Shown here piece by piece: positions 53,631-61,605 of a stretch of DNA of 64,000 bases. The DNA is taken from assembly GCA_003576535.1 (NCBI GenBank), contig QXCQ01000018.1, positions 23,877-87,876 on the forward strand. The letters run 5' to 3'. A model generated the notes under the pieces. The model was given only the letters and a program-made list of their open reading frames with translations, had not been told where the DNA came from and searched no databases. Origin of the DNA: Nakamurella silvestris. GTDB taxonomy: Bacteria; Actinomycetota; Actinomycetes; Mycobacteriales; Nakamurellaceae. Positions within the stretch are counted from its first letter, which is position 1. The number at the start of each line of letters is the position of its first letter. The position numbers and the translations under genes were made by a program.

Positions 53631-54524
53631 TCAGGCCGGGACGCTCCGCGCGGACCAACCGGCCCGGCCGCGGGCCGACCCGACCACCCGGCAGACCAGG
53701 TAGATCAGGAACGACAGGGTGGTCACGTACGGGCTGATCGGCAGCCCCGGCCCCAGGGACAGCAGGATCCCGCCGACGGCGCTGGCCACGGCGAAGACCA
53801 CCGACAGGATGGTCACCTTCAACGGCGAGGCCGTCACCCGCATCGCCGCCGCCGTCGGGGTGATCAGCAAGGACAGCACCAGCAGGGCCCCGACGATCTG
53901 CACCGCCATCGCCACCGACAGGCCGAGCAGCAGCATGAAGATCGGGGAGAGCAGCCGGGTCGGAACACCCCGCGCGATGGCCACCTCGGTGTCGACCGAG
54001 GCGAACAGCAGCGGTCGCCACAACACGGCGAGGGATCCGAGCACGAGCACGGCCACCCCGGCCAGCAACCAGATCTTGGCCGATTCCACGGCGACGATCT
54101 GACCCACCAGCAGGCCGAACTTGTTGGAGCTGCGGCCCTTGTACAGCGCCAGGAACAGCACCCCCAGGCCGAGTCCGAAGGCCAGCACCACCCCGATCGA
54201 GGAGTTCCGGTCCTTGGCCCGAACGCCGAGGATGCCCAGGATCAGGGCCGCGATCACCGACCCGGCGATGGAACCGATGCCGACGTCGACACCGATCAGC
54301 AGACCCGCCGCCGCCCCGGCGAAGGAGAGTTCGGCGATGCCGTGCACCGCGAAGGTCAGGTCGCGGGCCTGGATCATCGGGCCGATGACCCCGGCGAGCA
54401 GGCCCAGGATCGCCGCGGCGACGATCGAGCCGACCACCAACGGGACCAGCCGGGAGAAGTTGTCGAAGTTGATGAAGGAGCCGATGCCGGTGGGATCGGC
54501 GGCGGCAGCGAGGTAACCGGTCAC
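53631..54524 (-). CDS. zinc ABC transporter permease (ZnuB family)
   Basis: Membrane channel of a metal importer, 297 residues with about eight helices. Family features are FVHGIAELSFAGAAAG-like segment (AVHGIAELSFAGA), which includes the conserved helix, and GALLVLSLLITPTAAA. GTG 54524 overlaps the stop of the ATPase gene by four bases. The assignment to zinc rests on the binding protein and the Zur-like box at the head of the operon; manganese is the alternative. Confidence 0.9.
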   Translation of the reverse strand: MTGYLAAAADPTGIGSFINFDNFSRLVPLVVGSIVAAAILGLLAGVIGPMIQARDLTFAVHGIAELSFAGAAAGLLIGVDVGIGSIAGSVIAALILGILGVRAKDRNSSIGVVLAFGLGLGVLFLALYKGRSSNKFGLLVGQIVAVESAKIWLLAGVAVLVLGSLAVLWRPLLFASVDTEVAIARGVPTRLLSPIFMLLLGLSVAMAVQIVGALLVLSLLITPTAAAMRVTASPLKVTILSVVFAVASAVGGILLSLGPGLPISPYVTTLSFLIYLVCRVVGSARGRAGWSARSVPA

Positions 54525-55387
54525 GTGTGGCTCACATCGGTCGGGTGATGGCCGTGGTCCTCGGCGCCGACGACGACTATCCGCCCACCCACGTGGATGA
54601 CGTCGATCCGGGTGCCGTAGAGCTCGGTGAGGACGTCACTGGTCATCACCTCGGCCGGCGGGCCGACGCGGAACTGGCCGTCGACCAGGTAGAGCACCCG
54701 GTCGACCTTGTCCAGGATGGGGTTGATCTCGTGGGTGACGAAGACGACGGCGGCGTTGGAGGCCTTGCGGCGGGCGTCGATCAGCTCGGACACCGACCGT
54801 TGGTGGGCGATGTCCAGGCTCAACAGCGGCTCGTCGCACAGCAGCACTGCCGGGTTGGTGATCAGGGCCTGGGCGATGCGCAGCCGCTGCTGCTCGCCGC
54901 CGGAGAGCAGACCGATCGGCACATCGCCGTAGGAGCTGGCGTTCACCGAGGCCAGGGCCTCGTCGATGGTCCGGCGGCGGTTCTTGCCGCCCAGCGGCAA
55001 CCCCCATTTGTGGCCGTCGAGGCCGAAACCGACGAGGTCGCGTCCGCGAACCGGCAGGCCGGGGTCGAAGGCCTTCTGCTGGGGCACGTACCCGATCCGG
55101 GTCGAGCCCCGCTTGACCGGTCGCCCGGCGATCTCCGCCGAACCCCGGTCGAGTTCCTGCTGGCCGAGCAGGACGCGGAGCAGGGAGGTCTTGCCGGAGC
55201 CGTTGGGCCCGAGCACCGCGAGGAACTCGCCCGGGGCGATGTCGAGGTCGAGGCCGGACCAGAGGGTGCGGGCACCGAAGGACAGGGTGGCATCCCGCAG
55301 ACGCACGGCAGCCGTGCCGGTCGGATTCCGCCGACCGGCACGGCTGCGTTCCGGCGGGAGTTCGCCGGTGGGGACTTCGGGCATCAC
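54521..55387 (-). CDS. zinc ABC transporter ATPase (ZnuC family)
   Basis: A 288-residue ATPase with Walker A GPNGSGKTSL, signature LLSGGEQQR, Walker B AVLLCDEPLLSLD and H-loop FVTHEINPIL. Translation starts at GTG 55387 or the directly following ATG 55384; either overlaps the stop of the binding protein gene. A His-rich tail (EDHGHHPTDVSH) may bind metal. The Walker B line has Leu-Leu-Ser instead of the usual Thr-Ser-Ala. Confidence 0.92.
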   Translation of the reverse strand: MMPEVPTGELPPERSRAGRRNPTGTAAVRLRDATLSFGARTLWSGLDLDIAPGEFLAVLGPNGSGKTSLLRVLLGQQELDRGSAEIAGRPVKRGSTRIGYVPQQKAFDPGLPVRGRDLVGFGLDGHKWGLPLGGKNRRRTIDEALASVNASSYGDVPIGLLSGGEQQRLRIAQALITNPAVLLCDEPLLSLDIAHQRSVSELIDARRKASNAAVVFVTHEINPILDKVDRVLYLVDGQFRVGPPAEVMTSDVLTELYGTRIDVIHVGGRIVVVGAEDHGHHPTDVSHT

Positions 55388-56424
55388 TTGTCCAGAGCTG
55401 CGGACAACGTGTCGAGGGTGTTGCCGATCCAGGTCACGTAGTCGGTGACTCCTTCCGGGAGGGTCTCGGTGACGCCGATGACCGGGACCCCGGCCGATTC
55501 GGCGGCGGCCACGACCTGGTCGATCACCGGACCGGAGGTCTGGGTGTTCTGGGCGAGCAGGGCGACGGTGCCACCCTTGAGCAGATCGGTGACGTCGGCG
55601 ACATTCGCGACCGAGGGGTCGGTCTCGTTCTCGACGGCCTCGGAGAAGGCCTCGGGGGTGACATTGGTGATTCCGGCGTCCTGGAAAAGGTATCCGATGA
55701 CGGGTTCGGTGGCGATCGCGGCGGCCCCCGGGTGGGCGGCGCCGATCGCTGCGGCCTTCCCCTTGAGCTCGGTCAGCGCGGCGGTGAAGGTCTTGGCGTT
55801 GGTGGTGAAGGTCCCCGCGGCGGCCGGATCGAGGGTGCCGAGTTCGGCGGCGATCCGGTCCCCGACCTTCATCATCGAGTCGATGTCGTAGAAGACGTGC
55901 TCGTTGAAGGAACCGTGGTCGTGGCCGTCGTCGTCGCTGTGCTCATCCGCAGTGGGGGTGCCGGTGGGGGCATCGGTGGCGGTGCCCGATTCGGCGTGGT
56001 CGCCGTCGGCGTCGAGGCCGGAGATGTCCACCGCGTTCAGGACCAGCGGTTTCGTCTTCGCCGATTCCACCAGGGTGGTGGCGAAGTCGTCGTAGCCGCC
56101 GCCGTTCATCACCAGCAGCTTGGCGTCGGAGATCTCCAGGGCGACCTCGGGAGTGGCCTCGTAGGAGTGCGGGTCGGCGGAAGGGGAGTCCAGGATCGAG
56201 GTGACCGCGACGGCGTCCCCGCCGATGGCCTTGACGACGGCCCCGTAGACGTTGGTGGTGGCCACGACGTTGATCGCCCCGGCCGGTGCGGGTGTGTCGG
56301 CACCGGCCGCTGCCGGGGTGTCCTCACTGCCACAGGCGGCGAGGAGCAGGGCGACAGAGGCGACGGTGGCCCCGAGGGCACCGCGACGGAGGGCAGGACG
56401 GGGGGCGCGGGGGGAGGACTTCAT
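55384..56424 (-). CDS. zinc ABC transporter substrate-binding lipoprotein (ZnuA-like)
   Basis: A 346-residue cluster A-I metal receptor. ATG 56424 is preferred over an upstream TTG. The lipoprotein signal ends LLLAACGSE. Core features: VVATTNVYGAVVKAIGGD, DPHSYEATPEV with a metal His, MNGGGYDDF, a His/Asp-rich flexible loop (DEHSDDDGHDHGSF) typical of zinc receptors, NEHVFYD with the second His, and the C-terminal Glu/Asp site region. First gene of the three-gene operon; all junctions overlap. Confidence 0.93.
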   Translation of the reverse strand: MKSSPRAPRPALRRGALGATVASVALLLAACGSEDTPAAAGADTPAPAGAINVVATTNVYGAVVKAIGGDAVAVTSILDSPSADPHSYEATPEVALEISDAKLLVMNGGGYDDFATTLVESAKTKPLVLNAVDISGLDADGDHAESGTATDAPTGTPTADEHSDDDGHDHGSFNEHVFYDIDSMMKVGDRIAAELGTLDPAAAGTFTTNAKTFTAALTELKGKAAAIGAAHPGAAAIATEPVIGYLFQDAGITNVTPEAFSEAVENETDPSVANVADVTDLLKGGTVALLAQNTQTSGPVIDQVVAAAESAGVPVIGVTETLPEGVTDYVTWIGNTLDTLSAALDK

Positions 56425-56451
56425 CGGGGCTCTCAATGCTCGGCGGCTAGA

Positions 56452-56466
56452 TGCAAACGATTCTCA
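56452..56466 (-). promoter_or_regulatory. Zur-box-like operator
   Basis: Read on the minus strand, TGAGAATCGTTTGCA resembles the TGAnAATnATTnTCA-type zinc uptake regulator site. It lies 28-42 bases upstream of the receptor start codon, in the only AT-rich part of this gap, so zinc-loaded Zur would block the operon. Confidence 0.6.
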
Positions 56467-56500
56467 TTTAACTCTAGCCCGAGGTCTCGTCGACGACAAA

Positions 56501-56542
56501 CCATGAACGGCCCGGCGGAAATCTCCGCCGGGCCGTTCATGG
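56501..56542. terminator. perfect 19-bp hairpin
   Basis: CCATGAACGGCCCGGCGGA and its complement flank the loop AATC. It lies 41 bases beyond the sugar ATPase stop and upstream of the zinc operon promoter, insulating the two. Confidence 0.85.
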
Positions 56543-56582
56543 TGTTCTGTTCCGATCTCCGGGCCCTGACGGGCCCGTTCGA

Positions 56583-57695
56583 TCAGTTGTTCAGCAGGGC
56601 TCCGGTGCCCTCGACCGGGCCGAGGCGCAGGCCCGAGGTCGGGTCGAAGACGTGGGTGTGCTGCAGGTTGGTCACCGAGGCACGCACGGTGGAGCCGGCG
56701 TTGATCTGCACCCGGGCACCGGTACGGACGACGACGCGGGACCCGTCCGGGGCCTTGCCGTGCATGTAGGCGTCAGCGCCCAGTTCCTCGACCAGGTCGA
56801 CGGTGATGGGCAGGCCTTCGCTGCCGAGGGTGAGGTCCTCGGGGCGGACACCAAAGGTCAGCTCGGTGTGTCCGGCGGCAGCGGCGTCGGCCAGGATCTT
56901 GGCCGAGAGCGGCAGGGTGATGTCGCCGAACTTCAGGCCGGTGGTGGTCAGCGGCAGGTTCGTCAGGTTCATGGCGGGGGAGCCCATGAAGCCGGCGACG
57001 AAGACGTTGGCCGGGACGTCGTAGAGGTTCCGCGGGGTGTCGATCTGCTGCAGCAGGCCGTCCTTGAGCACCGCGACACGGTGACCCATGGTCATGGCCT
57101 CCACCTGGTCGTGGGTCACGTAGACGGTTGTGGTGCCCAGGCGGGCCTGCAGCTCGGCGATGTTGGCGCGGGTCTCCACCCGGAGCTTGGCGTCCAGGTT
57201 GGACAGCGGCTCGTCCATCAGGAAGACGGAGGGCTCGCGGACGATGGCGCGACCCATGGCCACACGCTGGCGCTGGCCGCCGGACAGGGCCTTGGGCTTG
57301 CGGTCGAGGTAGCGGGTGAGATCGAGCAGGCCGGCGGCCTCCTTGACCTTGGCCGCGATGGTGGCCTTGTCGACACCGCGCAGCTTGAGCGCGAAGCCCA
57401 TGTTGTCGGCGACCGACATGTGCGGGTAGAGGGCGTAGGACTGGAAGACCATCGCGATGTCGCGGTTCTTCGGGGGGACGTTCGTCACGTCGCGGCCGCC
57501 GATGAAGATCTGGCCCTCGTTGATGTCCTCGAGGCCCGCGAGCATCCGCAGGGCGGTGGACTTGCCGGAGCCGGACGGACCGACCAGGACGAGGAACTCG
57601 CCGTCGGCGATGTCCATGTTGACGCTGTCCACGGCGCGCACCGGCGGGTTACCGGGGTAGATGCGGGACGCGTTCAGGTATTTGACCTCAGCCAC
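56583..57695 (-). CDS. sugar ABC transporter ATPase (MsiK/UgpC type)
   Basis: A 370-residue ATPase of the CUT1 class that can serve several sugar importers. Motifs: Walker A GPSGSGKST, Q-loop FQSYALYPHM, signature LSGGQRQRV, Walker B FLMDEPLSNLD, H-loop VTHDQVEA, and the C-terminal OB/TOBE regulatory domain with FGVRPEDL. No permease or receptor gene lies next to it, so it looks like a shared MsiK-type energiser. The divergent LacI gene and operator-like sites suggest sugar control. Confidence 0.93.
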   Translation of the reverse strand: MAEVKYLNASRIYPGNPPVRAVDSVNMDIADGEFLVLVGPSGSGKSTALRMLAGLEDINEGQIFIGGRDVTNVPPKNRDIAMVFQSYALYPHMSVADNMGFALKLRGVDKATIAAKVKEAAGLLDLTRYLDRKPKALSGGQRQRVAMGRAIVREPSVFLMDEPLSNLDAKLRVETRANIAELQARLGTTTVYVTHDQVEAMTMGHRVAVLKDGLLQQIDTPRNLYDVPANVFVAGFMGSPAMNLTNLPLTTTGLKFGDITLPLSAKILADAAAAGHTELTFGVRPEDLTLGSEGLPITVDLVEELGADAYMHGKAPDGSRVVVRTGARVQINAGSTVRASVTNLQHTHVFDPTSGLRLGPVEGTGALLNN

Positions 57696-57826
57696 GGTGG
57701 TCCTTCCGTTCTTCGATGTCGGGGTCGGAGCCTGCCGCGAACGCGGCGCGGCACGGGTCGACCCCTGTCTGCCCCACCGACGTTAGAGGGTCGATCCGGC
57801 CTTGGGAAGGGTTTGCCGGAAATTTG

Positions 57827-57854
57827 TGGAAATCGTTTTCCAACATCAACGTTG
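57827..57854. promoter_or_regulatory. two adjacent LacI-type operator-like sites
   Basis: TGGAAA-TCGT-TTTCCA (57827-57842) is a perfect inverted repeat with a central CG. Next to it, CAACGTTG (57847-57854) is a perfect 8-bp palindrome shared with 8834-8841 and 22594-22601. They lie between the divergent ATPase and LacI genes, in position to control both. Confidence 0.65.
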
Positions 57855-57911
57855 TGCGTTTCGAGGGCCGTAGGTGAACACAGGGTGACCGGGGACCGAT
57901 ACCGTGGGCAG

Positions 57912-58988
57912 ATGGAACGGATATCCCGGCGACGACCGCCGGCCACCCTGGCGTCGCTGGCTGCGGAGCTCGGGGTGTCGAGGACAACTGTTTCCAACGC
58001 CTACAACCGGCCCGACCAGCTGTCACCGCAGCTGCGCAACCGGGTCATGGAGGCCGCGCGGACACTGGGGTACCCGGGTCCAGACCCGGTGGCGCGGTCC
58101 CTGCGGACCCGCCGTGCCGGAGCGGTCGGCCTGCTGCTGACCGATCAGCTCTCCTACGCCTTCCGGGATCCGGCCGCCCTGGCCTTCCTCGAGGGGCTGA
58201 CGTTGGAGTGCGACATCGCCAAGACCGGCCTGCTGCTCGTCCCGGCGAAGCCGGAGTCCGAGGACATCCTCGCCGTCTCGAGCGCTTCGGTGGACGGGTT
58301 CGTCGCCTACGCCATGCCCGACGACGACCCGCACCTGATGGCCGCTCTGGCCCGCCCCGTCCCCGCGGTCGTGTGCGACCAGCCCGACGTCGAGGGCGTC
58401 GATTCGGTCGGCATCGACGACCACGCCGCGATGCGGCAGATCGGCGAGCACCTGCTCGACCTGGGACACCGGCGGATCGGTGTGGTCTGCATGCGGCTCG
58501 GCCGGGCGGTGATGGACGGGCCGGTGGACATCACCCGCCAAGAAGGTGCCCGCTACCACGTGCAACGCAACCGGCTCGCCGGGCTCCGCGAGGCCTTCAC
58601 CCGGGCCGGGGTGGCCTGGGACCGGATCCCCGTCGTCGAGCGGTTCGACAACTCCGTGGCCGCCGGGGCATCGGGGGCGGCCGAGGTGCTGAGCCTGGAC
58701 CCGGGCATCACGGCGCTGGTCGCCACCTCGGACGTGCTCGCCTTCGGCGCGATGCAGGAACTGGAACGACGGCTGCAGCGGGTGCCGCAGGACGTGTCCG
58801 TCACCGGCTTCGACGGTGTGGCCGAGGCGCGGAACCGGGAACTGACGACCGTGGTCCAACCGTTCCTGGAGAAGGGCCATCAGGCAGGCAAGCTGCTGCT
58901 CGACCCCGCTCGGCGGCCGCAGGCCCGCAAGGTCATCCTGGACACCGAGTTCCTTCCGGGACGGACCACCGCGGCGCCCCCGGTCTGA
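57912..58988 (+). CDS. LacI-family transcriptional regulator
   Basis: A 358-residue sugar-responsive repressor. HTH: TLASLAAELGVSRTTVSNAYN, hinge helix LRNRVMEAARTLGY, then the periplasmic-binding-like effector domain with GLLLTDQLSYAFRD, SVGIDDHAAMRQIGEHLLDLGH-type core (split between residues about 165-190) and VSVTGFDGVAEAR. ATG 57912. It is divergent from the sugar ATPase. Candidate operators are listed at 57827-57854, 8831-8844 and 22591-22603. Confidence 0.92.
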   Translation: MERISRRRPPATLASLAAELGVSRTTVSNAYNRPDQLSPQLRNRVMEAARTLGYPGPDPVARSLRTRRAGAVGLLLTDQLSYAFRDPAALAFLEGLTLECDIAKTGLLLVPAKPESEDILAVSSASVDGFVAYAMPDDDPHLMAALARPVPAVVCDQPDVEGVDSVGIDDHAAMRQIGEHLLDLGHRRIGVVCMRLGRAVMDGPVDITRQEGARYHVQRNRLAGLREAFTRAGVAWDRIPVVERFDNSVAAGASGAAEVLSLDPGITALVATSDVLAFGAMQELERRLQRVPQDVSVTGFDGVAEARNRELTTVVQPFLEKGHQAGKLLLDPARRPQARKVILDTEFLPGRTTAAPPV

Positions 58989-59093
58989 CCAAGGCGTTTC
59001 CCGATCCGGCGGTCCTTCCCGGGGTTTCGGGGTCTCCCGGGGTCTTCCCGGGTCAGCCGTGGTGCCGAGCTCACCAGACAGGAGTAGTCGCCG

Positions 59094-59249
59094 ATGTCCA
59101 GTACCGTCGTCACACTCGCGGGGTCCGACCTCTCCCGCACCGGGGTCAGCGGCATCCCCACCATGCTGGTGATCGCCTCGATCGCCCTGGTGCTCGGACT
59201 GGCGGCGTTGTGGCTGGCCCGACGGCGCAAACACCGCGACGGCCGCTGA
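59094..59249 (+). CDS. 51-residue single-pass membrane protein resembling a bare sorting signal
   Basis: ATG 59094 lies ten bases after CAGGAG. The whole product is a short polar N-terminus, LSRTG, a 20-residue hydrophobic helix (PTMLVIASIALVLGLAALW) and the basic tail ARRRKHRDGR. This order (L-x-x-T-G, hydrophobic, Arg-rich) is that of LPxTG-type wall sorting signals, but there is no secretion signal or domain in front. It may be a small membrane protein or the remnant of a larger surface protein. Confidence 0.6.
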   Translation: MSSTVVTLAGSDLSRTGVSGIPTMLVIASIALVLGLAALWLARRRKHRDGR

Positions 59250-59271
59250 GCGGCCGCGGTCGTCTCGGGCG

Positions 59272-59925
59272 TCAGTAGCTGGTGATCTCGATGTCGATCC
59301 CGGTGCCCAGGATCTCGGTGGCGATCTCACGTAGCTGCGACTCGGCGAACGGATCTCCCGCTGCGGGTGAGATCAGCCGGACGCTGTTCCCCTCGGTTGT
59401 TTCGATCACGAGCCGAATGCCTGCGGCCTTGGCTGTGATCGCGAGCTGCTTCAGCAACGGCCTCAGCTCACGATCGGTGTACCTCAACTCGATCAACTCG
59501 ACGGTGACACCGGCCGCCCGGGCCGACTCCACCTCCCGGTCGATCTGCCGGGCGAGGCCGGCAGGCCACTCGGATCGTCGGACGTAGAAGCTGATGGCAC
59601 CGGTCGGGCCGTAGGCGGACCCGCCGTAGTACCCCCTGGTGTGCCTGGTCATCAGCTCGAAAATGCTGTCGAAGAAATGGTCGACCGGCGGTGGCGGGGT
59701 GTTGTCCTTCTCGGCGAGCAGACCGGCGAACGGGGCGCCGAAGGGGGTGAAGTTCACGGTGACCTGGGGTGAGGCGCCGTCGGCCTTTCCGTAGGGCAAC
59801 GAGACCACCCCGCCGATGACGACGGCGGCGACAAGCCCGGCGGCCAGGTACCGGCCCGGCCTGCGGCGGGTCGGCGTGGGAGGCGGGCCGGGCCACTGGC
59901 CGGTGGGCAGGTTGTTCTCGCTCAA
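59272..59925 (-). CDS. hypothetical membrane-anchored protein
   Basis: I do not recognise this 217-residue protein. It has a Pro-rich cytoplasmic N-terminus, one membrane helix (YLAAGLVAAVVIGGVVSL, about residues 26-43), then an extracytoplasmic domain of alternating strands and helices, with a Gly/Tyr stretch (RGYYGGSAYG) and repeated VELIEL / IRLVIETTEG strands. The start is TTG 59925 with AGGAAG about eleven bases upstream. No operon partner. Confidence 0.65.
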   Translation of the reverse strand: MSENNLPTGQWPGPPPTPTRRRPGRYLAAGLVAAVVIGGVVSLPYGKADGASPQVTVNFTPFGAPFAGLLAEKDNTPPPPVDHFFDSIFELMTRHTRGYYGGSAYGPTGAISFYVRRSEWPAGLARQIDREVESARAAGVTVELIELRYTDRELRPLLKQLAITAKAAGIRLVIETTEGNSVRLISPAAGDPFAESQLREIATEILGTGIDIEITSY

Positions 59926-60044
59926 GGGTGTCAGCGCTTCCTGCGGTGGGTGATCGGGGGAGAACCAATCTAACCCAGCCGTGTCGGGCCCCCGGCAGCC
60001 CCGGTCGAGCCCGGGTCAGTCGTGGTCAGCCGGGGCCGGCCCGG

Positions 60045-60410
60045 TCAGTCGGCGGGATCGTCGAGGTAGCGCTTGTCCAGGTAGACCCAGGCCCGCAGAC
60101 CGGAGGCCAGGGTGACCTCGGTGCGGCCGTAGTCGTCGACCTCGTAGTCGTCTGCGGCGGTGAGGTCGGTGGCGGTGATCTCGAAGACCTGGCCGTTCAC
60201 CGTGTCCTTTTCCGCGCCGGTGGGGATGAGCAACGGGTGCTCGGCGAGTCCGGAGAGTGCGATGACCTCGGGGTCGGTGATGCGCAGGACGTCGACCCGG
60301 TGGCCGGTGAGCAGGTCGGGGGAACCGGTGAGTTCCCGGCCGAAGACCGAGCGCTGGACCACCGGGTCCTGCAGGGTGCCGAAGGAGAAGAGTCGGATCG
60401 AGGAGGACAT
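60045..60410 (-). CDS. gamma-glutamylcyclotransferase-like (AIG2/GGCT) protein
   Basis: A 121-residue protein with the GGCT-like opening LFSFGTLQDP and the GRELTGSPDLLTGHRV, NGQVFEI and DDYEVDDYGRTEV pattern, where the last Glu is the likely catalytic acid. ATG 60410 follows AAGGATG. Family members cyclise gamma-glutamyl amines or act as housekeeping amide enzymes; the substrate here is unknown. It lies 41 bases after the SRPBCC gene on the same strand, probably one transcript. Confidence 0.82.
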   Translation of the reverse strand: MSSSIRLFSFGTLQDPVVQRSVFGRELTGSPDLLTGHRVDVLRITDPEVIALSGLAEHPLLIPTGAEKDTVNGQVFEITATDLTAADDYEVDDYGRTEVTLASGLRAWVYLDKRYLDDPAD

Positions 60411-60451
60411 GGCTTCATCCTTGGGCAAGGTCGCGACCGTGGGCAAGCGTT

Positions 60452-60928
60452 TTACTGGCGGGGCCGACGCTCGTCCTGCTCGAGCAGGACCGCGAGATGG
60501 TCCAGGGCCATCCGGGTTCCGAGTTCGTTGTCCTGCGCCGAGATGCCGTGCGGGAGGCCGTCGTGGCGGATGACGATGTCGGTGCCGTCACCGGAATCGA
60601 TGAGGGTGGTGGTCATCGTCATGATCCCCTGCAGCGCGGGGTCGGACGTCTCGAACTCGGTCTGCTCCACGACCTGGCGGCCGGGAACCAGATCGAGGAA
60701 TTGGCCGTGGTAGGTGTCGGTTCGGCCGGAGGTCTTGCCGACCTGGTCGGGAGCGTCGTAGGTGAGGGAGATGCGGAACCGGCCGCCGATCCGGGGGTCG
60801 AACTCGTGGACCTGTGCGTCCATGCCCTCCGGGACCCGCCACCGGGTGATGGCGGCCGGGTCGAGGAGGGCTGCGTACACCTGATCGCGTGGGGCGCGGA
60901 TGTGCCGCCGGGTGACGGTGGTGGCCAT
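60452..60928 (-). CDS. SRPBCC / AHSA1-like protein
   Basis: A 158-residue START-like helix-grip protein: RRHIRAPRDQVYAALLDPAA, ITRWRVPEGM, DPRIGGRFRISLTYD and ALDHLAVLLEQ. ATG 60928 is fixed by AGGAGG seven bases upstream. Proteins of this kind bind small hydrophobic ligands or assist Hsp90-like chaperones; no specific role can be assigned. The palindromic array begins 80 bases upstream of its start. Confidence 0.85.
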   Translation of the reverse strand: MATTVTRRHIRAPRDQVYAALLDPAAITRWRVPEGMDAQVHEFDPRIGGRFRISLTYDAPDQVGKTSGRTDTYHGQFLDLVPGRQVVEQTEFETSDPALQGIMTMTTTLIDSGDGTDIVIRHDGLPHGISAQDNELGTRMALDHLAVLLEQDERRPRQ

Positions 60929-61008
60929 CGTGAACCTCCTGTGGGGGTGCGGGTGTGGGGGTGTGGTGCGTGGTGGTGCCACTGTCCCACCACTCCTCTC
61001 CTCCTACC

Positions 61009-61592
61009 CGCGAGTGGACGCTCACCCCCCAATTTCTGGGGTGTCATGGTCCACTCGCGTGAGATTCATGGGGCGTCACAGTCCACTCGCGAGCGGATGG
61101 GTGAGCGCGGTTGGGGGTGCGGCCTTGCTCCGCGAGTGGACGCTCACCCCCCAATTTCTGGGGTGTCACGGTCCGCTCGCGGGTTGGGGGTGGGGTGTCA
61201 CAGTCCACTCGCGGGTGGGGGTGTGGCCTTTGTTCCGCGAGTGGACGTTCACCCCTCAATTTCTGGGGTGTCACGGTCCGCTCGCGGGTGGGGATGTGGG
61301 CCTTGTTCCGCGAGTGGACGCTCACACCTCAATTTCTGGGGTGTCATGGTCCACTCGCGGGCAGGTCCTGAGGTGTCGCAGTCCACTCGCGGGTGGGGGT
61401 GCGGCCTTTGTTCCGCGAGTGGACGCTCACACCCCCGTTTCTGGGGTGCCATGGTCCACTCGCGGGGAGGGGGTGAGGTGTCGCAGTCCACTCGCGGGAG
61501 AGGGGTGGGGTGCCACGGTCCGCTCGCGAGCAGGGTCTGGGGTGTCACGGTCCGCTCGCGGGAGGAACACGGGGCGTCACAGTCCACTCGCG
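61009..61592. repeat. palindromic repeat array of 51-, 32- and 22-bp modules
   Basis: Five full 51-bp palindromes (P: 61009, 61131, 61236, 61309 and 61414), each with outer arms CGCGAGTGGAC / GTCC(A/G)CTCGCG and usually loop AATTTCT. Seven 32-bp units (H: 61060, 61182, 61360, 61465, 61497, 61529, 61561) end in the same right arm but have a variable first part. Spacers (S) of 22 bp at 61214, 61287 and 61392, and one of 39 bp at 61092 whose last 22 match, read roughly GGTGGGGGTGCGGCCTTTGTTC. Order: P H S P H S P S P H S P H H H H. No gene is present. The array starts 14 bases past the otsAB-type stop on the minus strand. Confidence 0.92.
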
Positions 61593-61605
61593 AGCCCCCA
61601 GCGCC

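Noticed and set aside
56501..56542. member of the 51-bp palindrome families
   Set aside because: It has a compact 19-bp stem with a 4-base loop, a different length and unrelated arms; it is best read as an ordinary terminator.
61009..61592. CRISPR array
   Set aside because: The conserved part is palindromic over 51 bp, the 32-bp units share their end rather than flanking unique spacers, and there are no cas genes.
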